The notes beneath the pieces are model-generated. The model ran no database searches and was not told where the DNA came from. It was given only the letters and a program-made list of their open reading frames with translations. Below, in pieces: positions 7,935-16,854 of a DNA stretch of 64,000 nucleotides. The first letter of the stretch is position 1. Each line of letters starts with the position of its first letter. A program made the position numbers and the translations under genes. This stretch comes from Campylobacter sp. MIT 99-7217. Lineage in GTDB: Bacteria; Campylobacterota; Campylobacteria; Campylobacterales; Campylobacteraceae. The stretch spans positions 62,001 to 126,000 of the forward strand of contig NZ_QHLJ01000003.1 in NCBI RefSeq assembly GCF_006864365.1, in the 5' to 3' direction.

Positions 7935-9713
7935 TTATTTGATAAGCTCTATAAAGCCCTCTTGCACTAAAATATCTATCACATCTTTAAACATGGGCAA
8001 GGCACTTTGTGCTGCATAGTAGCTATAAGGTTTTGTTGGATTTCTTACTAAAACGCCTATGGTGTAAGAGTTTTTGCCATCATTAACAAAGCCAAAAAAT
8101 GAAGCATTATGGCGATTTGAGGTATATCCTTGTCTTTCGGCTATCCTTGCTGTCCCTGTTTTTCCACCTATGATAAGCCCTTCTGTATAAGCCTTTCTTC
8201 CTGTTCCTTTTTTTATGGTAGAAATTAGAAGCTCTTGCATAATCCTAGCTGTTTGAGTGGATAAGATTTTCTCAGGTTTTGTATCGTTTAAATCAGTCCA
8301 TTTTCCATTTTGATAAAATTTATCCCCAAGTCTTGGAGAGATATAAAAACCATCATTATTAAAAACATTATATGCTGCTAAAAGTTGAATAAAAGTTGTT
8401 TTTAGACCGTATCCATAGCTTAAAACAGATTTTTCAATTTCTCGTATTTTTTTAGGATTTGGCAATTCTCCTTTTTGCTCATAAGGAAGATCTATGCCAC
8501 TTTTTTCACCAAATTTAAAAATTTTAAGCCCTGAAATAATCTCAAAATTATTCAATCTCTTAGCAATTTGTATCATACCTATATTTGAAGAATATATCAT
8601 AATCTCCTCAGGACTCATTTTTGTAGCTGGGTGATCATCTTTTATAGTAAATCGTCCAAGCTTGTAAGCACCATTGTAAGTGTTAATACTCTCATCAAAT
8701 TTAATCTTATTTACACTAAGAGCTGTGGCAAAGATAAAGGGTTTGATGACAGAGCCAGCCTCATAGCCATATTCTATGGCACTTGCATTAAGGACAGATA
8801 AGTCTTTACCGCGATTTTGTGGATCATATCTTCTTGAGCTTGCCAAAGCAACAATCCTACCCGTCTTACTTTCCATAACAGCAGCTAAAATTTCATTTGC
8901 CTTTAAATCAGCATTTTTTTTATCTATGGCTTTTTCTATGTTTTTTTGAAGTCTTAAAGATATGTTAATGTGAAGATTGCAACCATCAATCTTTCTTTTT
9001 TCAACTGAGTTTAAATTTAAAATGATATTGCCACCTATATCTTTTAAGCCTTGAATTTTTCCGTTTTGAAAGGCTAGCAAACACTCATCATAATACTTTT
9101 CCAAACCCTTCACGCCAACATTTTTAAGGATTAGGTTTTCTTCATCTAAAACACTTCTAGTATAACCTAGTGCAGGAGTTAAAGAATCAACGCCCATATA
9201 AGTGCGATCTTCTTTGTGTTCTATCACGCTAAGTCCTCTTGTTTCCACCTTATTATTGCTATTAGTAAAAGCTTTAAAAAAGCCTTGAACATAAAGCTTT
9301 TTAGCAAGCTCTCTAAGATAGCTAGCATGTTTTGAATCTAAATTTTGCAAGAGAATAAAATTATAAGATTTTGGTTTTTTAACGCTCATTCTTTTTTTAA
9401 TATCTTGCATTTGGGCTTCGCTTGCCCCGCTATAAATTTGAAAAAGTTTTAAAAACAAATCAAGCTTGTTTTTGTTTATGCTTCTAAGATCGATCTCTGC
9501 TCTAAAAATTTCCTTAGAACTTGCAACTATAAAATTATCTTTTGTGATAATACTTCCCCTTAAAGCACTATCGTATTGGTCTTTTTCTGTGTTTGGGATA
9601 TTGCGTTTTGAGGTAAGAAAAAAAGTAGAACTTAAAAAAATAAGCATAAAAAACACAGCCATAATAAAGGCAAAAGCAACCTTAGAGACTCTGTTCTTGC
9701 TTGTTTGAGGCAT
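7935..9713 (-). CDS. ftsI: FtsI-type penicillin-binding protein (division transpeptidase)
   Basis: This class B penicillin-binding protein crosslinks septal peptidoglycan. The 592 residues hold one N-terminal membrane anchor (about 12-34), a dimerisation domain, and a transpeptidase domain with Ser321-V-I-Lys324 as the active SxxK, Ser375-Ser-Asn377 as SxN and Lys517-Thr-Gly as KTG. It starts two bases after the fliE stop, so it lies at the end of the flgB-flgC-fliE transcript. No separate ribosome site or promoter is evident, which suggests expression with the flagellar rod genes. C. jejuni has the same arrangement (annotated pbpB there). Confidence 0.93.
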   Translation of the reverse strand: MPQTSKNRVSKVAFAFIMAVFFMLIFLSSTFFLTSKRNIPNTEKDQYDSALRGSIITKDNFIVASSKEIFRAEIDLRSINKNKLDLFLKLFQIYSGASEAQMQDIKKRMSVKKPKSYNFILLQNLDSKHASYLRELAKKLYVQGFFKAFTNSNNKVETRGLSVIEHKEDRTYMGVDSLTPALGYTRSVLDEENLILKNVGVKGLEKYYDECLLAFQNGKIQGLKDIGGNIILNLNSVEKRKIDGCNLHINISLRLQKNIEKAIDKKNADLKANEILAAVMESKTGRIVALASSRRYDPQNRGKDLSVLNASAIEYGYEAGSVIKPFIFATALSVNKIKFDESINTYNGAYKLGRFTIKDDHPATKMSPEEIMIYSSNIGMIQIAKRLNNFEIISGLKIFKFGEKSGIDLPYEQKGELPNPKKIREIEKSVLSYGYGLKTTFIQLLAAYNVFNNDGFYISPRLGDKFYQNGKWTDLNDTKPEKILSTQTARIMQELLISTIKKGTGRKAYTEGLIIGGKTGTARIAERQGYTSNRHNASFFGFVNDGKNSYTIGVLVRNPTKPYSYYAAQSALPMFKDVIDILVQEGFIELIK

Positions 9714-9715
9714 TA

Positions 9716-10012
9716 TTAAATTTGTGTTCTTGTGATTTCTTTATAAGCGTTAATAGCTTTATTCCTCACTTCAAGCATAAATTTCATACTACTTTCAGCT
9801 TTATTTATGGCAATTGCTGCTTGATGCAAGTCTTTAACCTCACCGGTAGCAATATCTGCCATAGCTGCTTCTCCAGCCTTTTGGGTTTGATCTAGATCCT
9901 CGATAGAACCTTTTAAAAGCTTTGCAAACTCATCGCCTATGTTATTGTTATTAGAAGATTTATTTACATTGCTGGTATTTAAGCTTTGTCCTATTTTGTT
10001 TATTTCATTCAT
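9716..10012 (-). CDS. fliE: FliE, flagellar MS-ring/rod junction protein
   Basis: FliE joins the MS ring to the proximal rod. The 98-residue length is typical. The C-terminal half, with IATGEVKDLHQAAIAINKAE and FMLEVRNKAINAYKEITRTQI, matches the family, including the closing YKEI-R-Q-I pattern. It follows flgC by four bases and is exported by the flagellar type III system without a cleavable signal. Confidence 0.95.
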   Translation of the reverse strand: MNEINKIGQSLNTSNVNKSSNNNNIGDEFAKLLKGSIEDLDQTQKAGEAAMADIATGEVKDLHQAAIAINKAESSMKFMLEVRNKAINAYKEITRTQI

Positions 10013-10016
10013 TTTC

Positions 10017-10511
10017 TTAACCTCTTAGTAATTCAATAGCACTATTTGCAATCGCTTTAGTATTATTAAAAGCTGCAACATTTGCTTGATAAGCCCTAGT
10101 TGCCTCTATCAAATCAGCCATTTCAATAACCGGATTGATATTTGGATAAGCCACATAACCCTCAGCATTCGCATCTGGGTGGCTTGGATCATATTTCATA
10201 CGAAATTCCTTATCATCACGAACAACCTTATCAACAACAACACTCATAATACTAGGATCGGCATTTTTTTGTGCATCTTTATCATTGAGTGGGTTTTCGT
10301 ATTCTAAAAGATTGTTATCTTCTTTAATTTGTTTGTTTAAAATTTCATTAAAATCAGTGGCTTTAAAAATAACCTCTCTTCTTCTATAAGGACCACCCTC
10401 AGCTGTTCTAGTTGTATTTGCATTAGCTATGTTAGAGCTTATAACATTAAGTCTAAATCTTTGAGCGCTAAGCCCATATCCACTGATATCAAAATCACTT
10501 AAATATGCCAT
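10017..10511 (-). CDS. flgC: FlgC, flagellar proximal rod protein
   Basis: The N-terminus has the rod/hook family signature SAQRFRLNVISSNIANANTTRT (residues 15-36). The C-terminal helix VIEMADLIEATRAYQANVAAFNNTKAI (near 130-156) is characteristic of FlgC. The length of 164 residues is normal. A strong AAGGAG ribosome site precedes the ATG, ten bases after flgB. Confidence 0.97.
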   Translation of the reverse strand: MAYLSDFDISGYGLSAQRFRLNVISSNIANANTTRTAEGGPYRRREVIFKATDFNEILNKQIKEDNNLLEYENPLNDKDAQKNADPSIMSVVVDKVVRDDKEFRMKYDPSHPDANAEGYVAYPNINPVIEMADLIEATRAYQANVAAFNNTKAIANSAIELLRG

Positions 10512-10521
10512 TTCCTACTCC

Positions 10522-10953
10522 TTAACTAAGCTTTGAACTTGCATCAATGATAGATGTAAAAATGCTACCTTGTTTTCTTAAAACCCCATCAAGTGCTGTA
10601 ACCATAGCAGTATTTTTACTCATCTCAGTTGTTTCCACATCAAGATCAACCGTATTAGCGTCATTTCTTGCTAAATGTCCATCTCTTAGATAGATAATAG
10701 ACTTATTTGGATCTGGAAATTTCCAAGGCTCTTGATGTTTTTCACTTGTTTGTGCCATTTGAAGTTCTTTATTATCTTTTCTTTTAAAAATTTCATCAGC
10801 TCTTTTAACTAAAGCCGTTTCAAATTCTATATCCCTCGCTTTATAAAATGGAGTATCAACATTTGCAAGGTTTGAATTTATGAGCTGATTTCTTAAATTT
10901 CTCCCAGCTAAAGCTGAGGTTACAAGCTCTTTTGACTTAAATGGGTTGATCAT
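10522..10953 (-). CDS. flgB: FlgB, flagellar proximal rod protein
   Basis: FlgB is the first rod subunit. I choose the ATG at 10953 (MINPFKSKELV), giving 143 residues, because an AAGGAT ribosome site lies about 7 bases upstream and because a sigma-54 promoter covers 10988-11005. The longer in-frame ATG at 10989 lies inside that promoter and cannot be the start. The family signature RNLRNQLINSNLANVDTPFYKARDIEF is at residues 19-45. It is the first gene of the flgB-flgC-fliE-ftsI unit. Confidence 0.96.
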   Translation of the reverse strand: MINPFKSKELVTSALAGRNLRNQLINSNLANVDTPFYKARDIEFETALVKRADEIFKRKDNKELQMAQTSEKHQEPWKFPDPNKSIIYLRDGHLARNDANTVDLDVETTEMSKNTAMVTALDGVLRKQGSIFTSIIDASSKLS

Positions 10954-10987
10954 TTTTGCTATCCTTAAAAATATCTTGACTACTCTC

Positions 10988-11005
10988 AAGCAAAAAGCAT
11001 TCCAA
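10988..11005 (-). promoter_or_regulatory. Sigma-54 (RpoN) promoter of flgB-flgC-fliE-ftsI
   Basis: TTGGAATGCTTTTTGCTT on the minus strand has the invariant GG (-24, at 11002-11003) and GC (-12, at 10990-10991) separated by exactly ten bases. The downstream TTT-GCTT closely matches known Campylobacter RpoN promoters. The predicted transcript start is about 25 bases before the flgB ATG. Middle-class flagellar genes in Campylobacter are RpoN/FlgSR dependent. Confidence 0.88.
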
Positions 11006-11095
11006 CTTTTTAAAACTTCTAAATTAAATAATTTTACTACAAGAAAGTTAAAAAATCAAGCCTCTTGGATTTATTTTTATAAAAAACAAGATATT

Positions 11096-12055
11096 TTAAA
11101 GTCCTCTTTGTGCTGCAACGGCTTTATTGTGATCATCTACATTTGTTGTAAAGATATGAAGTCCCGTTTTTTTATCTCTCATAAAATACAAATACTCAGT
11201 TTTTGCTGGGAAAATCGCTGCCTTGATCGCATTTAAAGAAACATTGCAAACAGCTTCTGCTGGAAGTCCTGCAAATTTGTAGGTATTATAAGAACTTTCA
11301 TCATTTCTTATACGCTCTGGTGTGATTTTTGTATGCGAGTAAAGTCCGTAGTTTAAAGTGCCGTCCATTTGAAGCTTCATGCCTATTTTGAGTCTATTAT
11401 AAATCACGCTTGCAACTATGGGCATCTCTTCGTTATTTGCGGCTTCTTTTTGTATCACTGAAGCTGTGATGACAAATTGATGCCATTTTTTTTCATTATA
11501 TTCTCCAAAAATTTTTATCGCAGCCTTTTTACTTTGTTCAAAAGAATGAGCCAACAAAAGTTTAATAAGTAAATCCTCTTTTATGCCCTTAGGGATAGAA
11601 TAAGTTTCAGGATAAAGCATACCCTCGCTAAATTTAGCCTGCTTTGAGTATTCTAAAAGTAATTTTTCCTCGCTTAAATTTAAATCTTTAGCTACCTGTT
11701 TTAAAAAATAAGCCGTTGTTTCTCCGGGTATTAAAATGATACTTTGCTCAGCTGCCTTTGCTGTTGTAAGCTTATGTAAAAATTCTACTCGGTTAAGCGG
11801 TGTTTGACCTATGTTTATCCAGCCTGATTGAGGATAGCCTAAAAAATACAAAATATATTTATCTATTTTGCTCATTTTATAATTATTGTTATCTAAATTT
11901 TGTATAATCTGTGAAATAGAACCTGAGGGAATATATACAACAGATTCGCTTTTAAAAGGCAAACTTAAATAGTAAAAAATTCCTATCAGTAAAATGAGAA
12001 AGAAATCTATCATGAAAAAAAATATATTGCGATATTTATTCATTGTTTTTATCAT
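11096..12055 (-). CDS. mltG: MltG-like endolytic murein transglycosylase
   Basis: MltG (YceG) cleaves nascent glycan strands at the inner membrane. The 319-residue protein has one N-terminal membrane helix (about 8-30) and the catalytic block VITASVIQKEAANNEEMPIVASVIYNRL (near 194-221), whose Glu is the expected catalytic acid. KLQMDGTLNYGL follows. I keep the start at 12055 because AAGGAC lies 8 bases upstream. The 5' end therefore overlaps the start of the divergent AsmA-like gene. Confidence 0.9.
   Translation of the reverse strand: MIKTMNKYRNIFFFMIDFFLILLIGIFYYLSLPFKSESVVYIPSGSISQIIQNLDNNNYKMSKIDKYILYFLGYPQSGWINIGQTPLNRVEFLHKLTTAKAAEQSIILIPGETTAYFLKQVAKDLNLSEEKLLLEYSKQAKFSEGMLYPETYSIPKGIKEDLLIKLLLAHSFEQSKKAAIKIFGEYNEKKWHQFVITASVIQKEAANNEEMPIVASVIYNRLKIGMKLQMDGTLNYGLYSHTKITPERIRNDESSYNTYKFAGLPAEAVCNVSLNAIKAAIFPAKTEYLYFMRDKKTGLHIFTTNVDDHNKAVAAQRGL
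11903..11908 (+). promoter_or_regulatory. Candidate -10 of the AsmA-like gene, inside mltG
   Basis: A perfect TATAAT on the plus strand lies 104 bases upstream of the AsmA-like ATG within the mltG coding sequence. Because the two genes overlap at their 5' ends, any promoter for either must be inside the other. Motif evidence only. Confidence 0.3.
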
Positions 12056-14528
12056 TTTTTTAGTCCTTTTTATTATCCTGAAAAATGGTTTTACCTTATC
12101 TATTATCCAAACACAATTTTTTCATCTTGAAGAATTATATATAAAATTAGATAAAAAACTTATAGTAAAAGCCAAAAAAATAGAAATTTTTACACAAGAA
12201 CAAGATGAAAGCTTTAGCTCTAAAACTATGCTGGAATTGAGCCAAAACCTTGAATTTTTTTATAGTTTTTTTCAAGAAATCGACATAGAAAATTTACATC
12301 TTAAAAATCAAAATACTCGTTTGCGATTTATAAATGATGAGTTTATCATGGATAATGAGCATTTTTTCATACAACTTGGCTTAAATAGTGATAAAAACAT
12401 GATCAAAGCCAATATTAACGATCTTTTCATCAAGGATTACAATGCAAGCTCTAAGGGAGAAATTTACATCGATATAGACAAGGAAAAATATACTTTTGTT
12501 GGAGATTTTAATTCCACTTCTTTGTATTTTGATTTTAATATTAGCTACACTAGCAATGAGATAAGCTACGATCTTGAAAATATAAACATCACTAATATCA
12601 ACGCCGTTTTAGATAATCTCAAAAGTATAAATTTATCAAAAGGATTGGTTGATTGGCTTGGGACAAAGGCAAGAGCCGAGTTTTATCATTTTGATTTCTT
12701 AGAGGGCAAGGTAAGACAAATACGAAATAAATATCAAATTACTGATCTTAAAGCAAAGGCGTATGCTCAAAATCTCGATTTAAAACTTAAACCAAATATC
12801 CAGTCTATTATATTTCCATATGTGGATTTAATTTTAAATGGACAAAGGCTTGATTTCAAATTTGACAAGGCAAACTTTGGAAAATTTGATATCAGTCAAA
12901 GCAAGGTTTATATTTATGATATTTTAGAGCCTAAAAAAACGGGCATTCATATTAATATCATCTCAAATGAACTTTTACTTGATGATAAAATGCAAACCTT
13001 ACTCAAAGAATACAAAATTAATGTTCCCTTACAACAACTTTCAGGAAAAATGGATACAAATTTTACTATCAATCTCCCTTTTGCTACAAAAAAAGGAACT
13101 TACGAGGGGGATTTTCATATCAATAAAACCAAGCTAGATATGGCTTCTTTTATGGTGGATAGTGGGGTGCTTACTTTAAAAAATACCGATCTTTCTATGC
13201 AAAATTTTAATATTTTCAATGATTTTTTAAAAGCAGATTTTAATGCAAGCTTAAATTTATCTTCAAAAAAAGGTATCTTTGATACTAATATCTCTCAAAT
13301 TTATTTTAATAATCTTTTAAATTTAGAAAACAAACATCTTTTGCTTAATTTTTCTTATGATAATGAAGTGATTTTATACTCAAAAGATTTTGATTTAAGT
13401 ATAAATTTCACCAAAGGCTTAAGTTTGCAAACACCAAGTTTAGAGAAATTTAAAGAATACTCACCCCTCATGCAAAAGCTTCAAATACAAGGTGCTGACT
13501 CTTTTTTGCTACAAACAAAAGACTATAAAAATTTCAATATCTTTCTTACAAATACCCATTTTAACCTACCCTTGTTTCAAAAAGATCAAAGTCCTTATAA
13601 TCTTGATGATTTTATCATTAAGAAAAATGGAGATAATTTCAGCTTACAAAGTGCAAGTAAACATTTAAGTCTAAATTTCAAACCTGATAAAAAAGATATC
13701 ATCGTAAAGGATCTTAGCCTAAAATATACTGATGAACTTAAATTTGATACGAATGAAACAAATATATCAAATTTAAGTATCCGAGCAACAAATTCGGGTA
13801 TATACTTTAAGGATGAAAACTTTCATTTTGATCAATTTTATTTCTATACAAATAAAGAACTTTCAAATCTCAAAGCTTCAAGAAAAAATGCTCAATATGT
13901 CTTTGATAAACAAAATAATCACATGCTTTTTAAAGCTTTCAATCTCGATGATGAAATCATTAATGAGATTTTTAACAAAACCGTAGTTAAAGGCGGAAAT
14001 TTCAATCTTTTCCTCGAAGGCAATGATCTTAAAGACTTTGAGGGAAGGATCTATCTTGGAAATACTTATCTTAAAGATCTAAAGCTTTATAATCAACTCA
14101 TTTCCTTTATCGATACTATCCCTAGTTTATTAATGTTTAAATCCCCTACTTTCAACGAAAAAGGACTTAATATACAAAAAGGTGCGGTTTTACTAAAAAG
14201 AAAAGATGATATTATTTATATCACAGGCTTGAACTTAGACGGAGATAGTGTTGATATACTAGGCTCTGGTCAGATTAATCTCAAAGATGAAAGTATCTTT
14301 ATAGAGCTTGAACTTAAGACACTAAAATCAGCCTCAGAAATTATCAATAAAGTGCCTATCATTAATCAAGTTTTATTAGGAAAAGATAGAGAAATTTCAA
14401 CACGCATAGTAGTGGAAGGAAAATTAGATAATCCTAAATTTAAAACACAAGTGATTAAAGAAACCTTAAAATTACCTTTTAATATCCTAAAAAACATTGT
14501 TGAAGCTCCTTCGACATGGTTTAAATAA
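12012..14528 (+). CDS. AsmA-like / DUF3971 family large envelope protein
   Basis: This 838-residue protein starts with a short cytoplasmic MKKNILRYL and one membrane helix (about 7-24). A long beta-rich periplasmic part follows and ends in an AsmA-like C-terminal domain (QINLKDESIFIELELKT... KVPIINQVLLGKD near 755-795). AsmA/YhdP/TamB-type proteins are implicated in phospholipid transport or outer-membrane homeostasis. The start at 12012 is preferred over ATG 11994, which has no ribosome site; the one for 12012 (GAGAAAG) is also weak. It equals, from memory, C. jejuni Cj0530. Confidence 0.8.
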   Translation: MKKNILRYLFIVFIIFLVLFIILKNGFTLSIIQTQFFHLEELYIKLDKKLIVKAKKIEIFTQEQDESFSSKTMLELSQNLEFFYSFFQEIDIENLHLKNQNTRLRFINDEFIMDNEHFFIQLGLNSDKNMIKANINDLFIKDYNASSKGEIYIDIDKEKYTFVGDFNSTSLYFDFNISYTSNEISYDLENINITNINAVLDNLKSINLSKGLVDWLGTKARAEFYHFDFLEGKVRQIRNKYQITDLKAKAYAQNLDLKLKPNIQSIIFPYVDLILNGQRLDFKFDKANFGKFDISQSKVYIYDILEPKKTGIHINIISNELLLDDKMQTLLKEYKINVPLQQLSGKMDTNFTINLPFATKKGTYEGDFHINKTKLDMASFMVDSGVLTLKNTDLSMQNFNIFNDFLKADFNASLNLSSKKGIFDTNISQIYFNNLLNLENKHLLLNFSYDNEVILYSKDFDLSINFTKGLSLQTPSLEKFKEYSPLMQKLQIQGADSFLLQTKDYKNFNIFLTNTHFNLPLFQKDQSPYNLDDFIIKKNGDNFSLQSASKHLSLNFKPDKKDIIVKDLSLKYTDELKFDTNETNISNLSIRATNSGIYFKDENFHFDQFYFYTNKELSNLKASRKNAQYVFDKQNNHMLFKAFNLDDEIINEIFNKTVVKGGNFNLFLEGNDLKDFEGRIYLGNTYLKDLKLYNQLISFIDTIPSLLMFKSPTFNEKGLNIQKGAVLLKRKDDIIYITGLNLDGDSVDILGSGQINLKDESIFIELELKTLKSASEIINKVPIINQVLLGKDREISTRIVVEGKLDNPKFKTQVIKETLKLPFNILKNIVEAPSTWFK

Positions 14529-14602
14529 GCTTATAAAATGCTTAAAAATGTAAAAAAATGTAACATGAGGTATTTTTTTTCTCTAAAATCATAGTTTTTG
14601 TG

Positions 14603-14608
14603 TATAAT
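14603..14608 (+). promoter_or_regulatory. -10 promoter element of icd
   Basis: TATAAT preceded by a T-rich TTTTTG run lies 36 bases before the icd ATG, the usual Campylobacter sigma-70 arrangement without a -35. It probably drives icd, mdh and oorDABC, since no later gap is large enough for another promoter. Confidence 0.6.
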
Positions 14609-14643
14609 TAACAGAAAAATTTTAAGATTTCTAAGGGACTACA

Positions 14644-16854
14644 ATGACTTACACTCTTACAGATGAAAGCCCAGCTTTAGCTACTTATTCGTTTTTACCA
14701 ATAGTTCGTGCCTTTTTAGCTCATGCAAATATCAAGATCAATACAGCCGATATTTCTTTATCAGGTCGTATTATCGCTACCTTTAGTGATGAACTAAAAC
14801 CTGAACAAAGGATTGATGATGATTTATCAAAACTCGGAGAGTTGGTTCAAAGTCCAAACTGCATTTTAATAAAAACGCCAAATATTTCAGCTTCTATCCC
14901 TCAGCTTAAAGCAACGATAAAAGAATTGCAAGAAAAAGGTTATAATGTTCCTAATTATCCTGATGTTGCTAATACGGATAAAGAAAAGGAAATTTTAAAC
15001 AAATATCAAAAGATATTAGGCTCAGCTGTAAATCCTGTTCTAAGACAGGGAAATTCTGATCGTCGTTGCTCATTTGCCGTAAAACAATATGCCAAATCTA
15101 ATCCTTATAAAATCATTCCTTTTGATCCAAATTCTAAAACGAGAGTTTCTTATATGCCAAAAGCTGATTTTTTTGATAATGAAAAAGCTGTTTTAATTAA
15201 AGAAGATACAAGTGTAAATATCATTTTTATCAGCGATAATGGCGACACTAAGGTTTTCAAAGAAAATATTAAAGTTGAAAAAGATGAAATTTTAGACGCT
15301 ACCTTTCTTAGTTGCGAAGAATTGCAAAAGTTTTATGAAGAACAAATTGCTCTATGCAAAAAAGAAGATATACTTTTTTCACTTCATTTAAAAGCTACTA
15401 TGATGAAAGTAAGCGATCCTATCCTTTTTGGATATGCTGTGAAAGCATATTTTAAAGATTTATTTCATGAATTTAAAGAAGAATTAGATCAGCTTGGAGT
15501 AAATCCAAACAATGGCATAAGCGAACTCCTAGCAAAGATACAAAATTCTCCACTTAAAGATAAAATTCTTAACAAATATAATGAAATTCTTGATACAAAT
15601 GCCCCAATTTCCATGGTCAATTCAGAAAAAGGCGTAACAAATTTACATGTTCCTAGCGATGTTATTGTTGATGCTTCTATGCCTGCTATGCTTAAAAATG
15701 GAGCAAAACTTTGGGATAAAAATGGAAAGGAAAAAGATACCAATGCTGTTATTCCTGATAAAACCTATGCGACTATTTATGAGGCTGTGCTTGAGGATTT
15801 ACATAAAAATGGAACTCTAAATCCTAGTAAGCTTGGTAGCGTAAGTAATATAGGTCTTATGGCTAGAAAAGCTCAAGAGTATGGCTCTCATGATAAGACC
15901 TTTGTTGCTCCTGAAAATGGTACTTTTATTGTCCAAACACAAGCTCAAGAAAATCTCTTATCCTTTAAGCTTAAAAAAGGCGATATTTTCCGTATGAATG
16001 AAGCAAAAGCAAATGCGATTTTAAATTGGATTGATTTAGGCATAGAAAGAATGCAAATAACCGGAGATAAGGCTATATTTTGGCTTGATCCTCAAAGAGC
16101 GAGCAATAAAATTATGATTGATATTGTTAAAGAAAAATTAGCTCAAAAAAACCTTGAAAAAAGCGATCAAATCAGTATCTTAGCTCCAAAAGAAGCTTGC
16201 TTGGAAAGTTTAAAACTTATCAGAGAAGGTAAAAATGTGATTTCTATAACAGGCAATGTTTTACGCGATTATCTTACGGATTTATTCCCTATCTTAGAAC
16301 TTGGAACAAGTGCTAAGATGCTTTCTATAGTGCCAATGCTTAGCGGTGGAGCTATGTTTGAAACAGGTGCAGGTGGAAGTGCGCCTAAACAAGTTGAACA
16401 ACTCGTTGAAGAAAATCACTTGCGTTGGGATAGCTTGGGTGAATTTCTAGCCTTGCAAGCAGCACTTGAGTTTTATTCAAGAAAAAATGAATCTTACAAG
16501 GCTAAGGTCTTGGCAGAGTGCCTTGATGAAGCCATTGCTTCTTGGCTTGAAAAGGGCAAGACGCCTTCAAGAAAAGTTGGAGAAGATGACAATAGGACTA
16601 GTCATTATTATCTTGCAAGTTACTGGGCAAATGAGCTTGCAAGACAGGGAAATGAAAAGGAACTTCAAATGATCTTTCATGATATTGCTATGGAATTAAG
16701 CACAAAAGAAGATGAGATCAGAAAAGAATTTTTAGATGAACAAGGTAGAGCAGTTGATCTTGGAGGGTATTATAAATTTGATGATACGAAAGCTAATGCG
16801 GTTATGAGACCAAGTAAAACCTTCAATGATATCATAGAAAGACTAGCTCAATGA
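14644..16854 (+). CDS. icd: Monomeric NADP-dependent isocitrate dehydrogenase
   Basis: It oxidises isocitrate to 2-oxoglutarate in the cytoplasm. The 736-residue length and the opening YTLTDESPALATYSFLPI mark the monomeric (IDH-II) type, unrelated in layout to the 45-kDa dimeric enzyme. Family blocks include NSDRRCSFAVKQYAK (near 137-151), PDKTYATIYEAVLEDLHKNG (near 370) and the C-terminal DLGGYYKFDDTKANAVMRPS. The ATG follows an AAGGG site. Its stop overlaps the mdh start (ATGA). Confidence 0.97.
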   Translation: MTYTLTDESPALATYSFLPIVRAFLAHANIKINTADISLSGRIIATFSDELKPEQRIDDDLSKLGELVQSPNCILIKTPNISASIPQLKATIKELQEKGYNVPNYPDVANTDKEKEILNKYQKILGSAVNPVLRQGNSDRRCSFAVKQYAKSNPYKIIPFDPNSKTRVSYMPKADFFDNEKAVLIKEDTSVNIIFISDNGDTKVFKENIKVEKDEILDATFLSCEELQKFYEEQIALCKKEDILFSLHLKATMMKVSDPILFGYAVKAYFKDLFHEFKEELDQLGVNPNNGISELLAKIQNSPLKDKILNKYNEILDTNAPISMVNSEKGVTNLHVPSDVIVDASMPAMLKNGAKLWDKNGKEKDTNAVIPDKTYATIYEAVLEDLHKNGTLNPSKLGSVSNIGLMARKAQEYGSHDKTFVAPENGTFIVQTQAQENLLSFKLKKGDIFRMNEAKANAILNWIDLGIERMQITGDKAIFWLDPQRASNKIMIDIVKEKLAQKNLEKSDQISILAPKEACLESLKLIREGKNVISITGNVLRDYLTDLFPILELGTSAKMLSIVPMLSGGAMFETGAGGSAPKQVEQLVEENHLRWDSLGEFLALQAALEFYSRKNESYKAKVLAECLDEAIASWLEKGKTPSRKVGEDDNRTSHYYLASYWANELARQGNEKELQMIFHDIAMELSTKEDEIRKEFLDEQGRAVDLGGYYKFDDTKANAVMRPSKTFNDIIERLAQ

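Noticed and set aside
10954-10989. Possible 12-residue extension of FlgB
   Set aside because: It would begin inside the sigma-54 promoter; the ATG at 10953 has its own ribosome site and gives the usual length.
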